A stretch of 64,000 bases of DNA from Rhizobium sp. NXC14 (GCF_002117485.1 NZ_CP021031.1:124001-188000), one strand, 5' to 3'; shown: positions 47,399-57,883, numbered from the stretch's first letter. Numbers and translations: made by a program. Notes: a model not told the origin generated them from the letters alone.

Positions 47399-48667
47399 AT
47401 GGGAAGCATCACCGACACCACGATCGATTACAGCGTCCACCCGCGCGTCAATTCCACCGATCCCTTCACGCCCCGTCCGCGCCCGGTCAAGCCGGCGCAT
47501 GTGATCGGGAGCGACGTCGAGGCCATCCAGATCGCCGAGACTCTGGCCGCGAGCTTCAAGGTCGGGGCAGCATTGCGTGACCGTGAGGGACTGCTGCCGA
47601 TCGCCGAGCTCGACGCCTATTCGCAGAGCGGTCTCTGGAGCATCAACGTGCCGAAAGCCTATGGTGGTCCGGAAGTCTCCTATGCCACGCTCGCCAAGGT
47701 GATCGCCATCATCGCTGCAGCCGATCCGGCCATCGCGCAGATCACCCAGAACCATCTGGCGATCGTCGCGACCGTCGATCTCGACGGCACGCCAGAGCAG
47801 AAGAAGCTGTTCTTCGGCTGGGCGCTCGAAGGGATCCGATACGGCAATGCCTTCTCCGAACTGAAGAGCAAGACGGTCGCCGATTTCGAGACCAAGGTCG
47901 TTCATGACGGCGACGAGGTGATCGTCGACGGCGAGAAATTCTACACGACCGGCGCGCTGCTTGCCCATATCGTGCCGATCGTCGGTGTCGACGAGACCGG
48001 CCAGGGCTATCTCGTCTTTGCCGACCGCGATGCCACCGGTCTCACCGTCACCAACAACTGGTCGAGCTTCGGTCAGCGCACCACCGCCTCGGGTTCGGTC
48101 AAGATCGAAAATGTGCGCGTGCCGAAGGCGCGGGCGCTGAAGGTCACCTCTTTCGACCATCCGACGGTGGGCGGCCCCGTCTCGCAGATCATCCAGTCGG
48201 CGATCGATGTCGGCATCGCCCGGGGCACGATCGACGATACGATCGAGTTCGTCAGCAAATATAGCCGCCCCTGGATCGACAGCGGCAAGGCGACGGCCGG
48301 CGAAGACCTCTTCACCATCGCCCAGATCGGCGACCTGAAGATCAAGCTGCATGCGGCCGAAGCGCTGCTCGAGATCGCCGGCCACGCGATCGACGCGGCG
48401 CGCGCCAATCCGACGCTGGAGACGGTCTCGGAGGCGACGATCAAGACAGGCGAATCCAAGGTTCTGACGACGGAGATTGCGATCCTGTCGACGAACAAAC
48501 TGTTCGAACTTGCGGGAGCGCGCTCGACCCTCGCCGAGCATGGACTCGACCGCCACTGGCGCAATGCCCGCGTCCATACGCTGCATGATCCGGTGCGCTG
48601 GAAGTTCTACCACGTCGGCAATTATTATCTGAACGGCGTCCATCCGCCGCGCCACGCCTGGAACTGA
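47399..48667 (+). CDS. sfnB: SfnB-family sulfur acquisition oxidoreductase (copy 1)
   Basis: A 422-residue flavoprotein of the acyl-CoA-dehydrogenase/DszC type, linked to use of sulfones and other organosulfur compounds. Marks: GLWSINVPKAYGGPEVSYAT, ADPAIAQITQNHLAIV, IVDGEKFYTTGALLAHIVPI, NNWSSFGQRTTASGSV, and the C-terminal RNARVHTLHDPVRWKFYHVG and NGVHPPRH. It needs reduced flavin. It is followed 7 bp later by a paralogue; the two surely form an operon. Confidence 0.88.
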   Translation: MGSITDTTIDYSVHPRVNSTDPFTPRPRPVKPAHVIGSDVEAIQIAETLAASFKVGAALRDREGLLPIAELDAYSQSGLWSINVPKAYGGPEVSYATLAKVIAIIAAADPAIAQITQNHLAIVATVDLDGTPEQKKLFFGWALEGIRYGNAFSELKSKTVADFETKVVHDGDEVIVDGEKFYTTGALLAHIVPIVGVDETGQGYLVFADRDATGLTVTNNWSSFGQRTTASGSVKIENVRVPKARALKVTSFDHPTVGGPVSQIIQSAIDVGIARGTIDDTIEFVSKYSRPWIDSGKATAGEDLFTIAQIGDLKIKLHAAEALLEIAGHAIDAARANPTLETVSEATIKTGESKVLTTEIAILSTNKLFELAGARSTLAEHGLDRHWRNARVHTLHDPVRWKFYHVGNYYLNGVHPPRHAWN

Positions 48668-48674
48668 GCCCAAG

Positions 48675-49937
48675 ATGAGCACGAATGATCGCAAGCTGCA
48701 CCGGGAGGCCGCGCTCACCGCCGGCCGTCCTGCGCCGCACATCGCCCCGCGTCGGAGCCTGGCCCATGTCATCCGCGATGATGCGGAGGCCATCAGGATC
48801 GCCAGGGACCTTGCGCTTGAATTCGCGGTCGGTGCCGCCCAGCGGGACCGCGAACGACGCCTTCCGCTCGCCGAGATCGACCGCTTCTCGCAGAGCGGTC
48901 TCTGGGCGATCGGCATCCCGAAAGCCTATGGCGGCGCCGGCGTCTCGGCGGTGACGCTGGCCGAGGTCACCGCCATCATCTCGGCTGCGGATTCCTCGAT
49001 CGGGCAGATCCCGCAGAACCATTTCTACATGCTGGAGGCGTTGCGACTGAACGGCAGCGAGGAGCAGAAGCAGCACTACTTCCGGCGCGCGCTGGAAGGT
49101 GACCGTCTTGGCAACGCCTTCACCGAGATCGGCACGAAGACGCCGGTCGACTTCAAGACGCATTTCGCCGATCGCAACGGAAAGCTCTACCTGAACGGGC
49201 AGAAGTTTTACGCGACCGGCTCCCTCTTCGCCCACATCGTCGTCGCCGTGGCAAAGGGACCGAACGGCCGCGTCCATCTGATCTTCATCGACCGGGCGAC
49301 TCCGGGGCTCGACTTCGTCGACGACTGGTCGTCCTTCGGGCAGCGTTCGACGGGCAGCGGCACCGTAACCTTCGACGACGTCGAAGTGACGCCGTTCCAG
49401 ATCGTCGACCATGATGGAAGCTTCGAACAGCCGACGCCGATGGGTCCTTTCGCGCAGATCATCCATGCCGCCGTGCAGGTCGGCATCGCGCGCGGGGCGC
49501 TCGCCGAAACGATTTCCTATGTTCGAGCCCATGCGCGGCCATTTTTCGAACTTGCGATCGAGCACGGTTATGAGGATCCGCACACCATACACGGCGTCGG
49601 CGACGTGGCGATCAGAGTGCATGCGGCCGATGCGCTGCTCGCAAGGGCCGGCCGGATTGTCGACCGCGCCACCACAGAACCGACGGCGGTGAACGTAGCC
49701 GAGGCATCGATCGCTGTCGCGGAGGTCAAGGCGCTCGCGACGGAAGTGGCGCAGCTTGCCGCCACCAAGCTTATCGAGTTCGGTGGGGCGCGTTCGACGC
49801 TCGAAAGCTATGGGCTCGACCGCTTCTGGCGCAATGCCCGGACGCATTCGCTGCATGATCCGGTGCGCTGGAAATACCACCATATCGGAAACTTCTATCT
49901 GAACGGTATCCTGCCCCCGCGGCACGGCGCCCTCTGA
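48675..49937 (+). CDS. sfnB: SfnB-family sulfur acquisition oxidoreductase (copy 2)
   Basis: A 420-residue paralogue of the upstream gene with the same layout: GLWAIGIPKAYGGAGVSAVT, SIGQIPQNHFYMLEALRLNG, YLNGQKFYATGSLFAHIVVA, DDWSSFGQRSTGSGTV and RNARTHSLHDPVRWKYHHIG at the end. The two differ in their N-termini and probably in substrate. No frameshift is seen. Confidence 0.88.
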   Translation: MSTNDRKLHREAALTAGRPAPHIAPRRSLAHVIRDDAEAIRIARDLALEFAVGAAQRDRERRLPLAEIDRFSQSGLWAIGIPKAYGGAGVSAVTLAEVTAIISAADSSIGQIPQNHFYMLEALRLNGSEEQKQHYFRRALEGDRLGNAFTEIGTKTPVDFKTHFADRNGKLYLNGQKFYATGSLFAHIVVAVAKGPNGRVHLIFIDRATPGLDFVDDWSSFGQRSTGSGTVTFDDVEVTPFQIVDHDGSFEQPTPMGPFAQIIHAAVQVGIARGALAETISYVRAHARPFFELAIEHGYEDPHTIHGVGDVAIRVHAADALLARAGRIVDRATTEPTAVNVAEASIAVAEVKALATEVAQLAATKLIEFGGARSTLESYGLDRFWRNARTHSLHDPVRWKYHHIGNFYLNGILPPRHGAL

Positions 49938-50682
49938 TTTTTAGATCGGGTTCTGTGGAGATACGAATGGAATCGCGCCTCGACATTGCCCTTGTCGCTC
50001 TGATCCGCCCCTGGTCAGACTCCTGGCGCTGTTGGTTGTTTCCTCGACGCGGGCGATGTCGCTCGCCGTGGCCGCGGTTCGTCATCAAGCCTCCATTGCC
50101 GGTAAGATGCCAAAGCGTCTTCAGTGCGGTGTGATTGCTCATCACCGGTCTGAATCATTCGAAGTTAAGTCTCACTAATTTTCCCGCTGGACTGAACGAA
50201 TCAAGACACCAAGTTGCCGAGTTGTCCTTCTGGCCGGCGACGACCCGATCCCCATTGTTCACGCGCTTTGCCGCTGCAGGAGCGATACTTTAGCTTGGAG
50301 CCGAAAAAAACCAGCAGAAGGCCGGTGGACGGCTATAGACGGGTAGTCAGGTAGTCGCTATTCGTGATTTCCCGACTTAGCATCAAATCATTCCGTGGAT
50401 CCAAGGCCTCTTATATTGAAAAAAATGCAACGCAGTTTTGCCGTTGAGTACAAAAACGGCAGGCGAAAACCCGATTCCAGGTCGAACTCGATCTGGGGAA
50501 ACGTGGATCTAAAGTCCGTCGCTCGCGACCTAGAGGAAGAGGCGATGCTATTTCTGCCGGATAGCTCTCGGAGTGGCAAAACTGACAGCGAAGTTTCTTT
50601 TCCGGAACAAGATCAAGCCCAGTCGTTGTTAACACCGCCTCTCGAGGCGTCGAGAACTGCATCAGATACACAGGAGATGAGC
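49938..50682. other. Leader region of the syrB-like gene
   Basis: No separate gene can be proved. From 50395 (or ATG 50425) the frame of the syrB-like gene is open and could encode up to 96 extra residues (e.g. MQRSFAVEYKNGRRKPDSRS, NSIWGNVDLKSVARDLEEEA) that look protein-like and may be a second domain. Confidence 0.4.
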
Positions 50683-51090
50683 ATGGCCGACGAGACTGAT
50701 ACAGCAACCAGTGCCGATGTGCCGACCGTTGTTGAAACGCCAAATGCGCCGAAGAAACAGCGCAAACCGCGCGCCAAGACAGCGGCGGTGCTCGAGAACG
50801 CGTCAGCCGACGCTACGGCAGAGCCAGCAGCTGCACAGGCCCGGCCCGGTGGTGTGAAGAGGAGAGGGCGCAAGGCAAAGGTGATCGAAGCTACGGCGAG
50901 CGCCAAACGCGCACCTGTGCGCCGTGCTTCGAAGTCTATCCAGGCAGCGCCGGTCGCACCGATTACCGTGATCGACGAGATGGCAGACCTTTTGCAGTTG
51001 GAAGGGGAAAATCAGCGGCTGCGCAAGCTTCTGGCTGAAAAACTTCGCGCTGAAAATGCCGATCTGCGCAAACGGCTGAAGCTCGATTGA
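50683..51090 (+). CDS. syrB: SyrB-like symbiosis regulator
   Basis: From the ATG at 50683 (AGGAG six bases before) the protein has 135 residues. The N-terminal two thirds are Ala/Lys/Arg/Pro-rich and histone-like (PKKQRKPRAKTAAVLEN, KRRGRKAKV). The C-terminus is a helical DEMADLLQLEGENQRLRKLL followed by RAENADLRKRLKL, the SyrB signature. SyrB of S. meliloti (151 aa) represses syrM and so affects nod gene expression. The frame is open to 50395, so a longer product is possible. Confidence 0.75.
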   Translation: MADETDTATSADVPTVVETPNAPKKQRKPRAKTAAVLENASADATAEPAAAQARPGGVKRRGRKAKVIEATASAKRAPVRRASKSIQAAPVAPITVIDEMADLLQLEGENQRLRKLLAEKLRAENADLRKRLKLD

Positions 51091-51220
51091 TATAAGCCGC
51101 CGGTCATCGCCGGCCGCATTTCCACGCCTGTCGGGATATAATTTTGGCAACGGTTAATTCTGCTGCCGGAACTAAAACTTACTAGCTGCTTGCGGGATAA
51201 AACAACGCGAGGTCGGATAG

Positions 51221-51787
51221 ATGGCGTCTCCCTGGAAATTTCTTGCCCGGCTGATCTCACCGGGTCGCGAACAAAAGCGAGAAAACGGCTCGGATCTGAA
51301 GCTTACGCCGGACACGTTGGCTATTTCCGGTCCGATCGAGACGCCTGCCGAGGCGAGAGTGAATGGCGCCGATCTACCGGTAAGCGAGGAGCTATCGCCT
51401 AACGGTCAAGCCGCTGCAGTTTCTGCAGAGCCTGTGCATGAAGCCGAAAACCGTGGCCGCGATAAGATCGAACGCGGAGCCGCCAAGATCATGGAGATTG
51501 CTAAATCCTCTCTTTCCGGCGACACTGGTTCTAACGTCACCGATGCACACTCCGCTACGAAGATCAATGGAAGTCTCGACGTCACATCGCGCAAGCGAAG
51601 AATTCGCTTCAATTACGCGGTGGCGAGTGAGAGCTTTTCCCAGGTTATCCTCACTGCAGACGAGCTAAGCCTCGATGAAGAGATAAGGTTCCTCAGGGGT
51701 CAGTTAGCCAGAAAGCTGAAGCTGCAAAATGCGCAGTTAAGAAAAATGCTGGAACGGTTTGAACGGTGTCGCGCATCTCATGAATGA
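51221..51787 (+). CDS. SyrB-related coiled-coil protein, 188 aa
   Basis: The C-terminus (LDEEIRFLRGQLARKLKLQN then AQLRKMLERF) repeats the pattern of the SyrB tail upstream. The N-terminus is different: MASPWKFLARLISPG, then a low-complexity stretch. A central KRRIRFNYAVASE segment may form a small domain. It lies 130 bp after the syrB-like gene on the same strand, likely co-transcribed. Function unknown. Confidence 0.65.
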   Translation: MASPWKFLARLISPGREQKRENGSDLKLTPDTLAISGPIETPAEARVNGADLPVSEELSPNGQAAAVSAEPVHEAENRGRDKIERGAAKIMEIAKSSLSGDTGSNVTDAHSATKINGSLDVTSRKRRIRFNYAVASESFSQVILTADELSLDEEIRFLRGQLARKLKLQNAQLRKMLERFERCRASHE

Positions 51788-52036
51788 ACGCAGCGACTAT
51801 CGGGGTCTGGCGGCGCATCACTGGTCGGGGTCGCCGAAGTAGAGCCTGCATTTCGCGCCCCGTCGACATCAAGATCGTAATCCACGGGTCATATACGGGG
51901 GCTATTCTGGTCGAACAACCGGCCGGCGCTGCGGCTGGCCACGTGCGCAGGCCCACGTTCCAATGCCTCGCAGGTTTGGCGCAAGCCGGCCTGGATAGGC
52001 AACGTCTCGTCCATTTGTCTTTCGGCCTGCAAATTT
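51788..52036. other. Spacer before the ISL3 relic
   Basis: No gene recognised. Confidence 0.4.
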
Positions 52037-53466
52037 GGCTCTGACTCGGTTTTGATGCAGTTGTAACGATGCTGCCTTGCGGGTTTCCACAAAGGAATCA
52101 GCATGACGAGCACAAAGTTTCGCCCCTCTGATTTGGTACCGGCACGCTTCATCGCGAGCGCATCACCCACATTGACAATGAAACTTGCATCTTGCTTTCC
52201 CGTGCCGGCAATACCGCGGCTGTCCGGAATGCGGACGGATATCGCAAACGGTTCGAAGTCGCTATTGCCGCCAGGTCGCGGACCTTCCCCTGTCCGGGAA
52301 ACGCGTCAGGCTGCTCGTGCAGACACGAAGGTTCGCTTGTGATGCAGTGCTCTGCGGGAGGCAGATATATGCTGAGCGGTTCGGCGATGTGCTGCCGCCC
52401 TATGCCAGACGAACTGGACGTCTTGAGCATGTCGTCCACCATTTGGCGCTTGCGCTCGGAGGACGCCCGGCGGCGCGTTTTGCCCAGCGGCTGATGCTTC
52501 CCGTCAGCAACGACACCTTGCTGCGCGTCATCAGCAGGCAAGGACTGCCAACGTCGACCCCGCCCTCGGTGGTTGGCATTGCATTTGATGGAGAGTGCCA
52601 GCCGTGCATTCCTGGACGCGGTCCGCAAATTGATGCGGCAGATCCGCAAGACGCTTGGCACAACGCGCGTCGATCCGAAGCTGACGACTGCGGCCGAACG
52701 CCTTCAATACGAAGGCTATCTCCGACGGGAACAGACCAACGCGGCCGTCATGGCGCTGACAAAGGACGGCATGACGATCAAGGAAATCGTGCGCCGCACT
52801 GGTCATAGCCGCGGCTTGGTCCGCCAGGTGCTCAGAGGGCAACGAAACGATGTCTTTCGGTCCAGAGAAAGCTCGTTGGAGAGCTATCTTGAATGGCTCG
52901 ACGCGCAATGGGCTGCCGGCAAGCGGAACGGCACTGAGCTATGGCGGCGTTTGAGAGCAAAGGGTTTTCGCGGTTCGCGCCGGGTCGTGAGTGAATGGGC
53001 CACGCGGCGGAAGCGGGCCGACAAGGCGGATGCGGAATCGTTGACCCGCACCCCTCCGCCAGGACGATCGCTCGCCTCTTAACAACCAACAGAGAAAACC
53101 TGACGAAATCCGAATCCGTCACCATCGCGGCCATCGAAAGCGGCGTCCCGTTGCTCATTGCGACTCGCGATATCATTACCGACTTCCATGTGATGGTTCG
53201 GCGCAAAGCGGAAAACCAACTCACGTCTTGGATCGACCGCGCCCGCGACAGTCTGGTTTCATCCTTTGGCAACGGCGCAGAAAAAGACATTAAGGCGGTT
53301 CGGATGGCGATCGTCTCACCATGGTCTAATGGGCAAACCGAAGGGCAGATCACCAAGCTCAAGCTGGTGAAACGCCAAATGTACGGACGGGGAAAGCTTG
53401 ATCTTCTTCAAGCTCGGCTGATCGGTGCAACATGAGAGAATTGCACCAAATCTGCGTCAGAGCCAA
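52037..53466 (+). mobile_element. ISL3-family insertion sequence, internally deleted
   Basis: Matching ends GGCTCTGAC-TCGGTTTTGATGC (52037) and the complement of GGCTCTGAC-GCAGATTTGGTGC (to about 53466) bound the element. The transposase starts FRPSDLVPA and CPECGR-type zinc-finger text, ADLPLSGKRVRLLVQTRRFA, then is cut at SVVGIA and resumes at LHLMESASRAFLDAVRKLMR, losing about 100 residues of the DDE core. It ends with SPWSNGQTEGQITKLKLVKR. Frameshifts are also present. It cannot transpose by itself. Confidence 0.8.
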
Positions 53467-53539
53467 TTTTGGAGGCCGATTGACATTGACGCAATACGAG
53501 AGTCTCATTCGTCTCGGTTCCAGCCGTTGCTTTCAGCAG

Positions 53540-54376
53540 TCTCTGCGACAAGAGCTGCATAGTCCGCGCTTATTTCTTTCAGCTTCTTCACCAATCCGGA
53601 ATCAGCCCCGCCGAGCAAGCTGATATAGTCTTCGCCTTGTTCGGACCTCTCCCAATTATTGCCGATAAATCGTGCGACTGCCGTACCGGAAGCGGAGACT
53701 TCTGGTTTTGGAGCGCAGCAGCCGTTCGCTTCAAGCCGTCAAGGAAGGCAGCGTTGTCGAGACCGCTGTAAGGTTCCCCTTGGGAATTGGTCACATTGAG
53801 GAAGATTTGCTCGTCTCCGAATGCCGTATAGCCGGCTCCCAACCCCATTTTCGTCGCATCGGCCCTCTCGAAAAACCTTTGCGCGACCGCTGCGTTAAGA
53901 CTGTCCTTCGGAAATCGAACGACGACAAAGCCGGTCTTGCCTTGCCTGTCATCAAGACGGGAGACAAGAACGCTAGACTGTATTGGCGAAAGATGTAGAG
54001 CCCGCTAGCCGATCGGTAGTGACATCATCTAACTCTCCTTCGGTCTGAAGCGACGCGTTCGTTTTGAGGAGATATCCGGCGGGCGTCACTTCCGTTTCCA
54101 ACGTCATAGGGTCGATACCGTTGACCGATATAATTCTTGGCACGACTCCTTCAGCACCTTCGCTGAAAAGACCACCCGATCATCATGGCTGGCCCGGGTA
54201 AGCCGCGGCAGAGGGAAACCTGCAGATGGCGTCGCCTCATAGGATAGAAGCACCTTCTGGTCTGCTGCGGCGACGTTCTGGAATGCGAGCGGAATGACGG
54301 CAGCTACGATCACGGCCGCGGCTTTATAGTCCGCAATGAGGAAGCTACCTTGGGGAACAATGTGCTTTGCATCCAT
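53540..54376 (-). pseudogene. Exported protein of unknown family, broken
   Basis: The ATG at 54376 gives a hydrophobic export segment (AAAVIVAAVIPLAFQNVAAA) and about 60 residues. The frame then shifts near 54115 (EVTPAGYLLKTNASLQTEGE in another frame) and continues as GKTGFVVVRFPKDSLNAAVA, GLGAGYTAFGDEQIFLNVTN and, after another shift, WERSEQGEDYISLLGGADSG. The pieces are consistent with one ~280-residue protein. No family recognised. Confidence 0.45.
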
Positions 54377-54463
54377 TATCTTCCTCGTTGGCCTTTATGC
54401 CCCAATCATGGCGCCTCGTTGCATGGAGTCGCGTGAACGGGCTCCGCTCCGACATCCTTGGCT

Positions 54464-54487
54464 AACGCCTGAACCCTCAGGCGTTTT
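54464..54487 (+). terminator. Hairpin terminator
   Basis: AACGCCTGA pairs perfectly with TCAGGCGTT across an ACCC loop and is followed by a short T tail on the plus strand. No intact plus-strand gene precedes it, so it may belong to a lost one. Confidence 0.6.
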
Positions 54488-54495
54488 AAAGAAGC

Positions 54496-54768
54496 ATGTA
54501 CGTTCTTGGCGCAGAAACGGCAATCCATTCAGCTCCAATTGCATGTGAAAGAAATGGAAAAGCCTTTTACGTCAACGATATAACTGAGACCATGGCCCCA
54601 TGGCGAGTATCAGTGATTGAGGATTCGGAACCGAATTGGCGCAGAAACTATTTACATGCCACCGTGGAATCTGCATATTGCCGCGCGTTGGCTGTATTTC
54701 CGGTTGGTACTCAAGTCGCTACGCTCCCCGCCCGAGCGACTGCGGACGAGCTTTTGTCGAGAATTTAG
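54496..54768 (+). CDS. Hypothetical protein, 90 aa
   Basis: A clean short frame (MYVLGAETAIHSAPIACERN, KAFYVNDITETMAPWRVSVI) ending 11 bp before the next gene on the same strand. No family recognised. The tight spacing suggests a two-gene unit. Confidence 0.5.
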   Translation: MYVLGAETAIHSAPIACERNGKAFYVNDITETMAPWRVSVIEDSEPNWRRNYLHATVESAYCRALAVFPVGTQVATLPARATADELLSRI

Positions 54769-54779
54769 AAGGCTAAGAA

Positions 54780-55256
54780 ATGAGAAGTTTCGTTTATTTA
54801 TTGGACCCTGAAACCGCCATTTTTCGTGACGCCGAGCTTCGTGATCAAAACAGCATTTCGTCGATCGCCGACTTAATTGGCAGCGACGTGGTTCAGGTGA
54901 TTCGCTTCGACGAAATGCACTCGCTATTTGTTGAGGAAGAGGCTTTAAGAGCTGGGTTTACCGCCTTTACGATCTTCGACGGGCACGCAACGCCTCTCGC
55001 CGGGAAGATAGCTCTCTTAGGAGGCGATGGTCGTCAGCCTTATCGTTCTCCATCCATAACGATGGTGGAAGCGGCGCGACGTTTCCAATGCTGTCGGCCA
55101 GTGCTTGATCCTGTTTTTGCTCCGGTTGACCGAATGGCGCCGAAGGGTCTCATTCTTGCAGGAGCGCTGGAAAGCCTGCAAGTGCGTATTGATCGCCGCA
55201 CCCCACTGCTTCTTGGGGACGGCGCACATAGTGAATATGAGGATCGAGGAGAATAA
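54780..55256 (+). CDS. DUF3846-like small protein, 158 aa
   Basis: The first ~85 residues (SFVYLLDPETAIFRDAELRD, ISSIADLIGSDVVQVIRFDE, LFVEEEALRAGFTAFTIFDG, PLAGKIALLGGDG) follow the pattern of DUF3846 proteins, which occur on plasmids and phages near antirestriction genes. The C-terminal half may be altered, as the family normally ends soon after the GKxLxxG block. Function unknown. Confidence 0.55.
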   Translation: MRSFVYLLDPETAIFRDAELRDQNSISSIADLIGSDVVQVIRFDEMHSLFVEEEALRAGFTAFTIFDGHATPLAGKIALLGGDGRQPYRSPSITMVEAARRFQCCRPVLDPVFAPVDRMAPKGLILAGALESLQVRIDRRTPLLLGDGAHSEYEDRGE

Positions 55257-55687
55257 AAGAGATCGATATGAAGTGCTCTTGGTACAGGAAAACTGGGTAC
55301 CCGATCAGACTCCGGTTTTTGACCAAGTCGGCAATATACTGTTGAGCCGGATTATGGCGCAGAGGTCAACCACCCAAGTCTGAGCCCGCTTCGTCCCAAT
55401 AGGGAGGCTGCGAGAAGATCTCGTCAAGACGGCGGCAATAAGATTTCCTGGGCGATGTGAGCCCGGGCGCCGGCGGATGATCGATATGGGCGCAAGTTGG
55501 AGAAATCGCGCGCTTTCCGTGTAGAGCACGCCCATAACATGACGGCACCATATATAAATTCGTATTAAATGTCCGAATTGCGAATAAAAAATGCCAAAAA
55601 TCAAGATCCGGACTGTAAAATGCCAAATTGTATGACTAATGGATCCCGATCTTGGGGGGCACATTCACGCTATGAAGAGAGAAGAAA
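55257..55687. other. Region upstream of nodD
   Basis: No gene recognised and no convincing nod box. The last 150 bp are AT-rich (e.g. ATATATAAATTCGTATTAAA) and probably hold the nodD promoter. Confidence 0.45.
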
Positions 55688-56689
55688 ATGCGGTTCAAGG
55701 GCCTTGACCTAAATCTCCTCGTCGTTCTCGACGCTTTGATGACCGAGCGTAACCTCACGGCGGCGGCGCGCAGCATCAATTTAAGCCAGCCGGCCATGAG
55801 CGCCGCTGTTGCTCGGTTGCGCACCTATTTCCGCGACGATCTCTTTACGAGGGCTGGCCGCGAACTTGTTCCGTCGCCGCGTGCGGAAGAGCTCGCGCCC
55901 GCAGTGCGCGAGGCTTTGCAGAACATCCAGCTCTCCATCATTTCCTGGGAGCCGTTTGACCCTGCCAAATCAGATCGCACATTCAGGATCATCGTTTCCG
56001 ACTATGTCACCCTCGTATTTTTTGAAAGGGTGATAGAGCGTGTGGCGCGGGAGGCTCCCGCCGTCAGCTTCGATTTCCTGTCTCTCTCAGATGATTACGA
56101 CGAGCTGCTCCGCCGCGGCGAAATCGATTTTCTAATCATGCCGGATGTGTTCATGTCGAAGAATCCTCACACGGCGTTGTTCGAGGATAGATTCGTATGC
56201 GTGGGCTGCTGCACGAACAAACAGCTTTCACAACCGCTTACATTGGAGCAGTACATTTCAATGGGGCACGTTGCGTTCAAGTTCGGAAATTTGCGAAAGC
56301 CGACCATCGAGGAATGGTGGTTGGCCGAGCACGGTTTGAATAGACGTATCGAGGTCGTCGTGCAGGGCTTCAGCATGATCCCATCCGTGGTATCAGGTAC
56401 AGAACGTTTAGGAACGATACCCTTACGGCTGGCGCAGCATTTCGCAAGAACAATACCTCTGAAGATTGTCGAGCTTCCTGTGCCATTTCCTGTACTCACC
56501 GAGGCCATTCAATGGCCTGTCCTTCACAATTGTCACCCGGCTAGCGTCTGGATGCGGGAGATTTTGATGCAGGAGGCGTCTCGTATGATCTCGCCAGATG
56601 TCACGGCCAAGCCCCTCAACTGGACCAGCGCAGGTTCTGACCTGCTCACCATCTATCCGCGGACTTCATCAGAGTTGGCCGCGCGTTAG
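55688..56689 (+). CDS. nodD: NodD, LysR-type nodulation regulator
   Basis: A 333-residue LysR regulator that, with plant flavonoids, activates genes behind nod boxes. The N-terminus is the NodD signature: [53 protein letters not shown]. The ligand domain keeps [29 protein letters not shown] and [14 protein letters not shown]. It is about 15-20 residues longer at the C-terminus than most NodD proteins. It stands alone rather than beside nodABC, as with extra nodD copies in R. etli. Which copy (D1-D3) cannot be decided here. Confidence 0.9.
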   Translation: MRFKGLDLNLLVVLDALMTERNLTAAARSINLSQPAMSAAVARLRTYFRDDLFTRAGRELVPSPRAEELAPAVREALQNIQLSIISWEPFDPAKSDRTFRIIVSDYVTLVFFERVIERVAREAPAVSFDFLSLSDDYDELLRRGEIDFLIMPDVFMSKNPHTALFEDRFVCVGCCTNKQLSQPLTLEQYISMGHVAFKFGNLRKPTIEEWWLAEHGLNRRIEVVVQGFSMIPSVVSGTERLGTIPLRLAQHFARTIPLKIVELPVPFPVLTEAIQWPVLHNCHPASVWMREILMQEASRMISPDVTAKPLNWTSAGSDLLTIYPRTSSELAAR

Positions 56690-56818
56690 CCCTAGTCGTA
56701 CCCGTCGCACCAGCGCGATCAATTGTGCTGGTCATGTCCGGCGAATTGATCTCTTTCACGCGATGGATGCGCGCAAGCGCTTGGTGTTAGCTCGGTTCTG
56801 TTTCAGCGGAGCCCATCG

Positions 56819-56842
56819 CCACCCGGGAGCGGGTGGGCCTTT
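56819..56842 (+). terminator. Terminator downstream of nodD
   Basis: CCACCCG pairs with CGGGTGG across a 4-nt loop, followed by GCCTTTC. It lies 130 bp after the nodD stop. The rest of 56690-57059 holds no recognised gene. Confidence 0.6.
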
Positions 56843-57059
56843 CAACGATTGAGACTGCCGATCTCGAATGAAGATGCTAACAGCGCGAACCGGACGTACA
56901 CCGCCCGGAATCCCGAACGGCCAGATGCGCTGAAGATTACTTCCGAAGCGCGCCAGCCGCGAATCTAACCGCCGTTTCGTTCTGAGATACTGCCCGCTAG
57001 AGTCCCACGATCATCGCGGCCCGGTCGATGCGCCGAGGGACGCTCCCACACTTACCGCC

Positions 57060-57883
57060 TCAATCAGCTGCTTCCGCACCTCGATGTAGTCGATGCCTAG
57101 ATTTTCCAATGCATTCCGACCAACTTGTTTGGCCGAGCAGAACCTGGATGATGCGGATGTCAGTTCCGCTCTCCAGAAGATGGGTGGCAAAGTTGTGGCG
57201 CAGCGTATGCACCGTTACCCTTTTGTCGATGCCGGCAGCAGTGCACGCCGAACGGCAGGCAGAATACAGAACCTGGACGTCGATGGGCTTGGTCTCGTCC
57301 CGGCCCGGGAACAGCAAGACCTCGGGTCTCGCCAGCTGCCAGTAGATCCGCAGGATCGCGAGCAACTGCGCTGACAGCATCACGTTGCGATCCTTTCCCC
57401 CTTGCCATGCTCGACGCGGATGATGCCGCGTTCGCCATCAATGTTGCGGACCTTGAGATGGACAGCTTCCGAGGCGCGCAGCCCCGCCGCATAAGCGGTC
57501 GTCAGTGCGGTGCGGGTCCTCAGGCTCGGAACCGCTTCCAGAAACCGCACGATCTCGTCGCCGTTGAGGATCGTCGGCAGCTTGGCCGGTGTCCGGGCAT
57601 AGGCTGCGCTCCGGTATCTCGCCATGACCAAGCGTGATGCCAAAGAAGAACCGCAAGGCACAAACTGTCTGGTTCAAGGCCGGCCATGATAGGCCCGATG
57701 AGACCAGATGCACCTGAAACGCGCGCACGTCTTCCAGTCCAAGACGGTCTGGCGATCGCCCGAAAATAGCGCGAGAACTTCGTCAACGCATGCAAATACG
57801 ATCGTTGCGTCGCTGGCGAAACATTGCGGACTCATGTCATCGATCATGCGCCGGCGTAGCGGGCTTATCTCTGTCATCGTCAT
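57060..57883 (-). pseudogene. Tyrosine recombinase (IS91-associated type), broken
   Basis: Pieces in several minus-strand frames rebuild a XerD-like integrase: MTEISPLRRRMIDDM, DVRAFQVHLVSSGLSW-type core-binding text, ALTTAYAAGLRASEAVHLKV (catalytic Arg), [17 protein letters not shown] (His-x-x-Arg) and IIQVLLG. The catalytic tyrosine segment after LLG is replaced by unrelated sequence. Two or more frameshifts are present. Confidence 0.75.
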
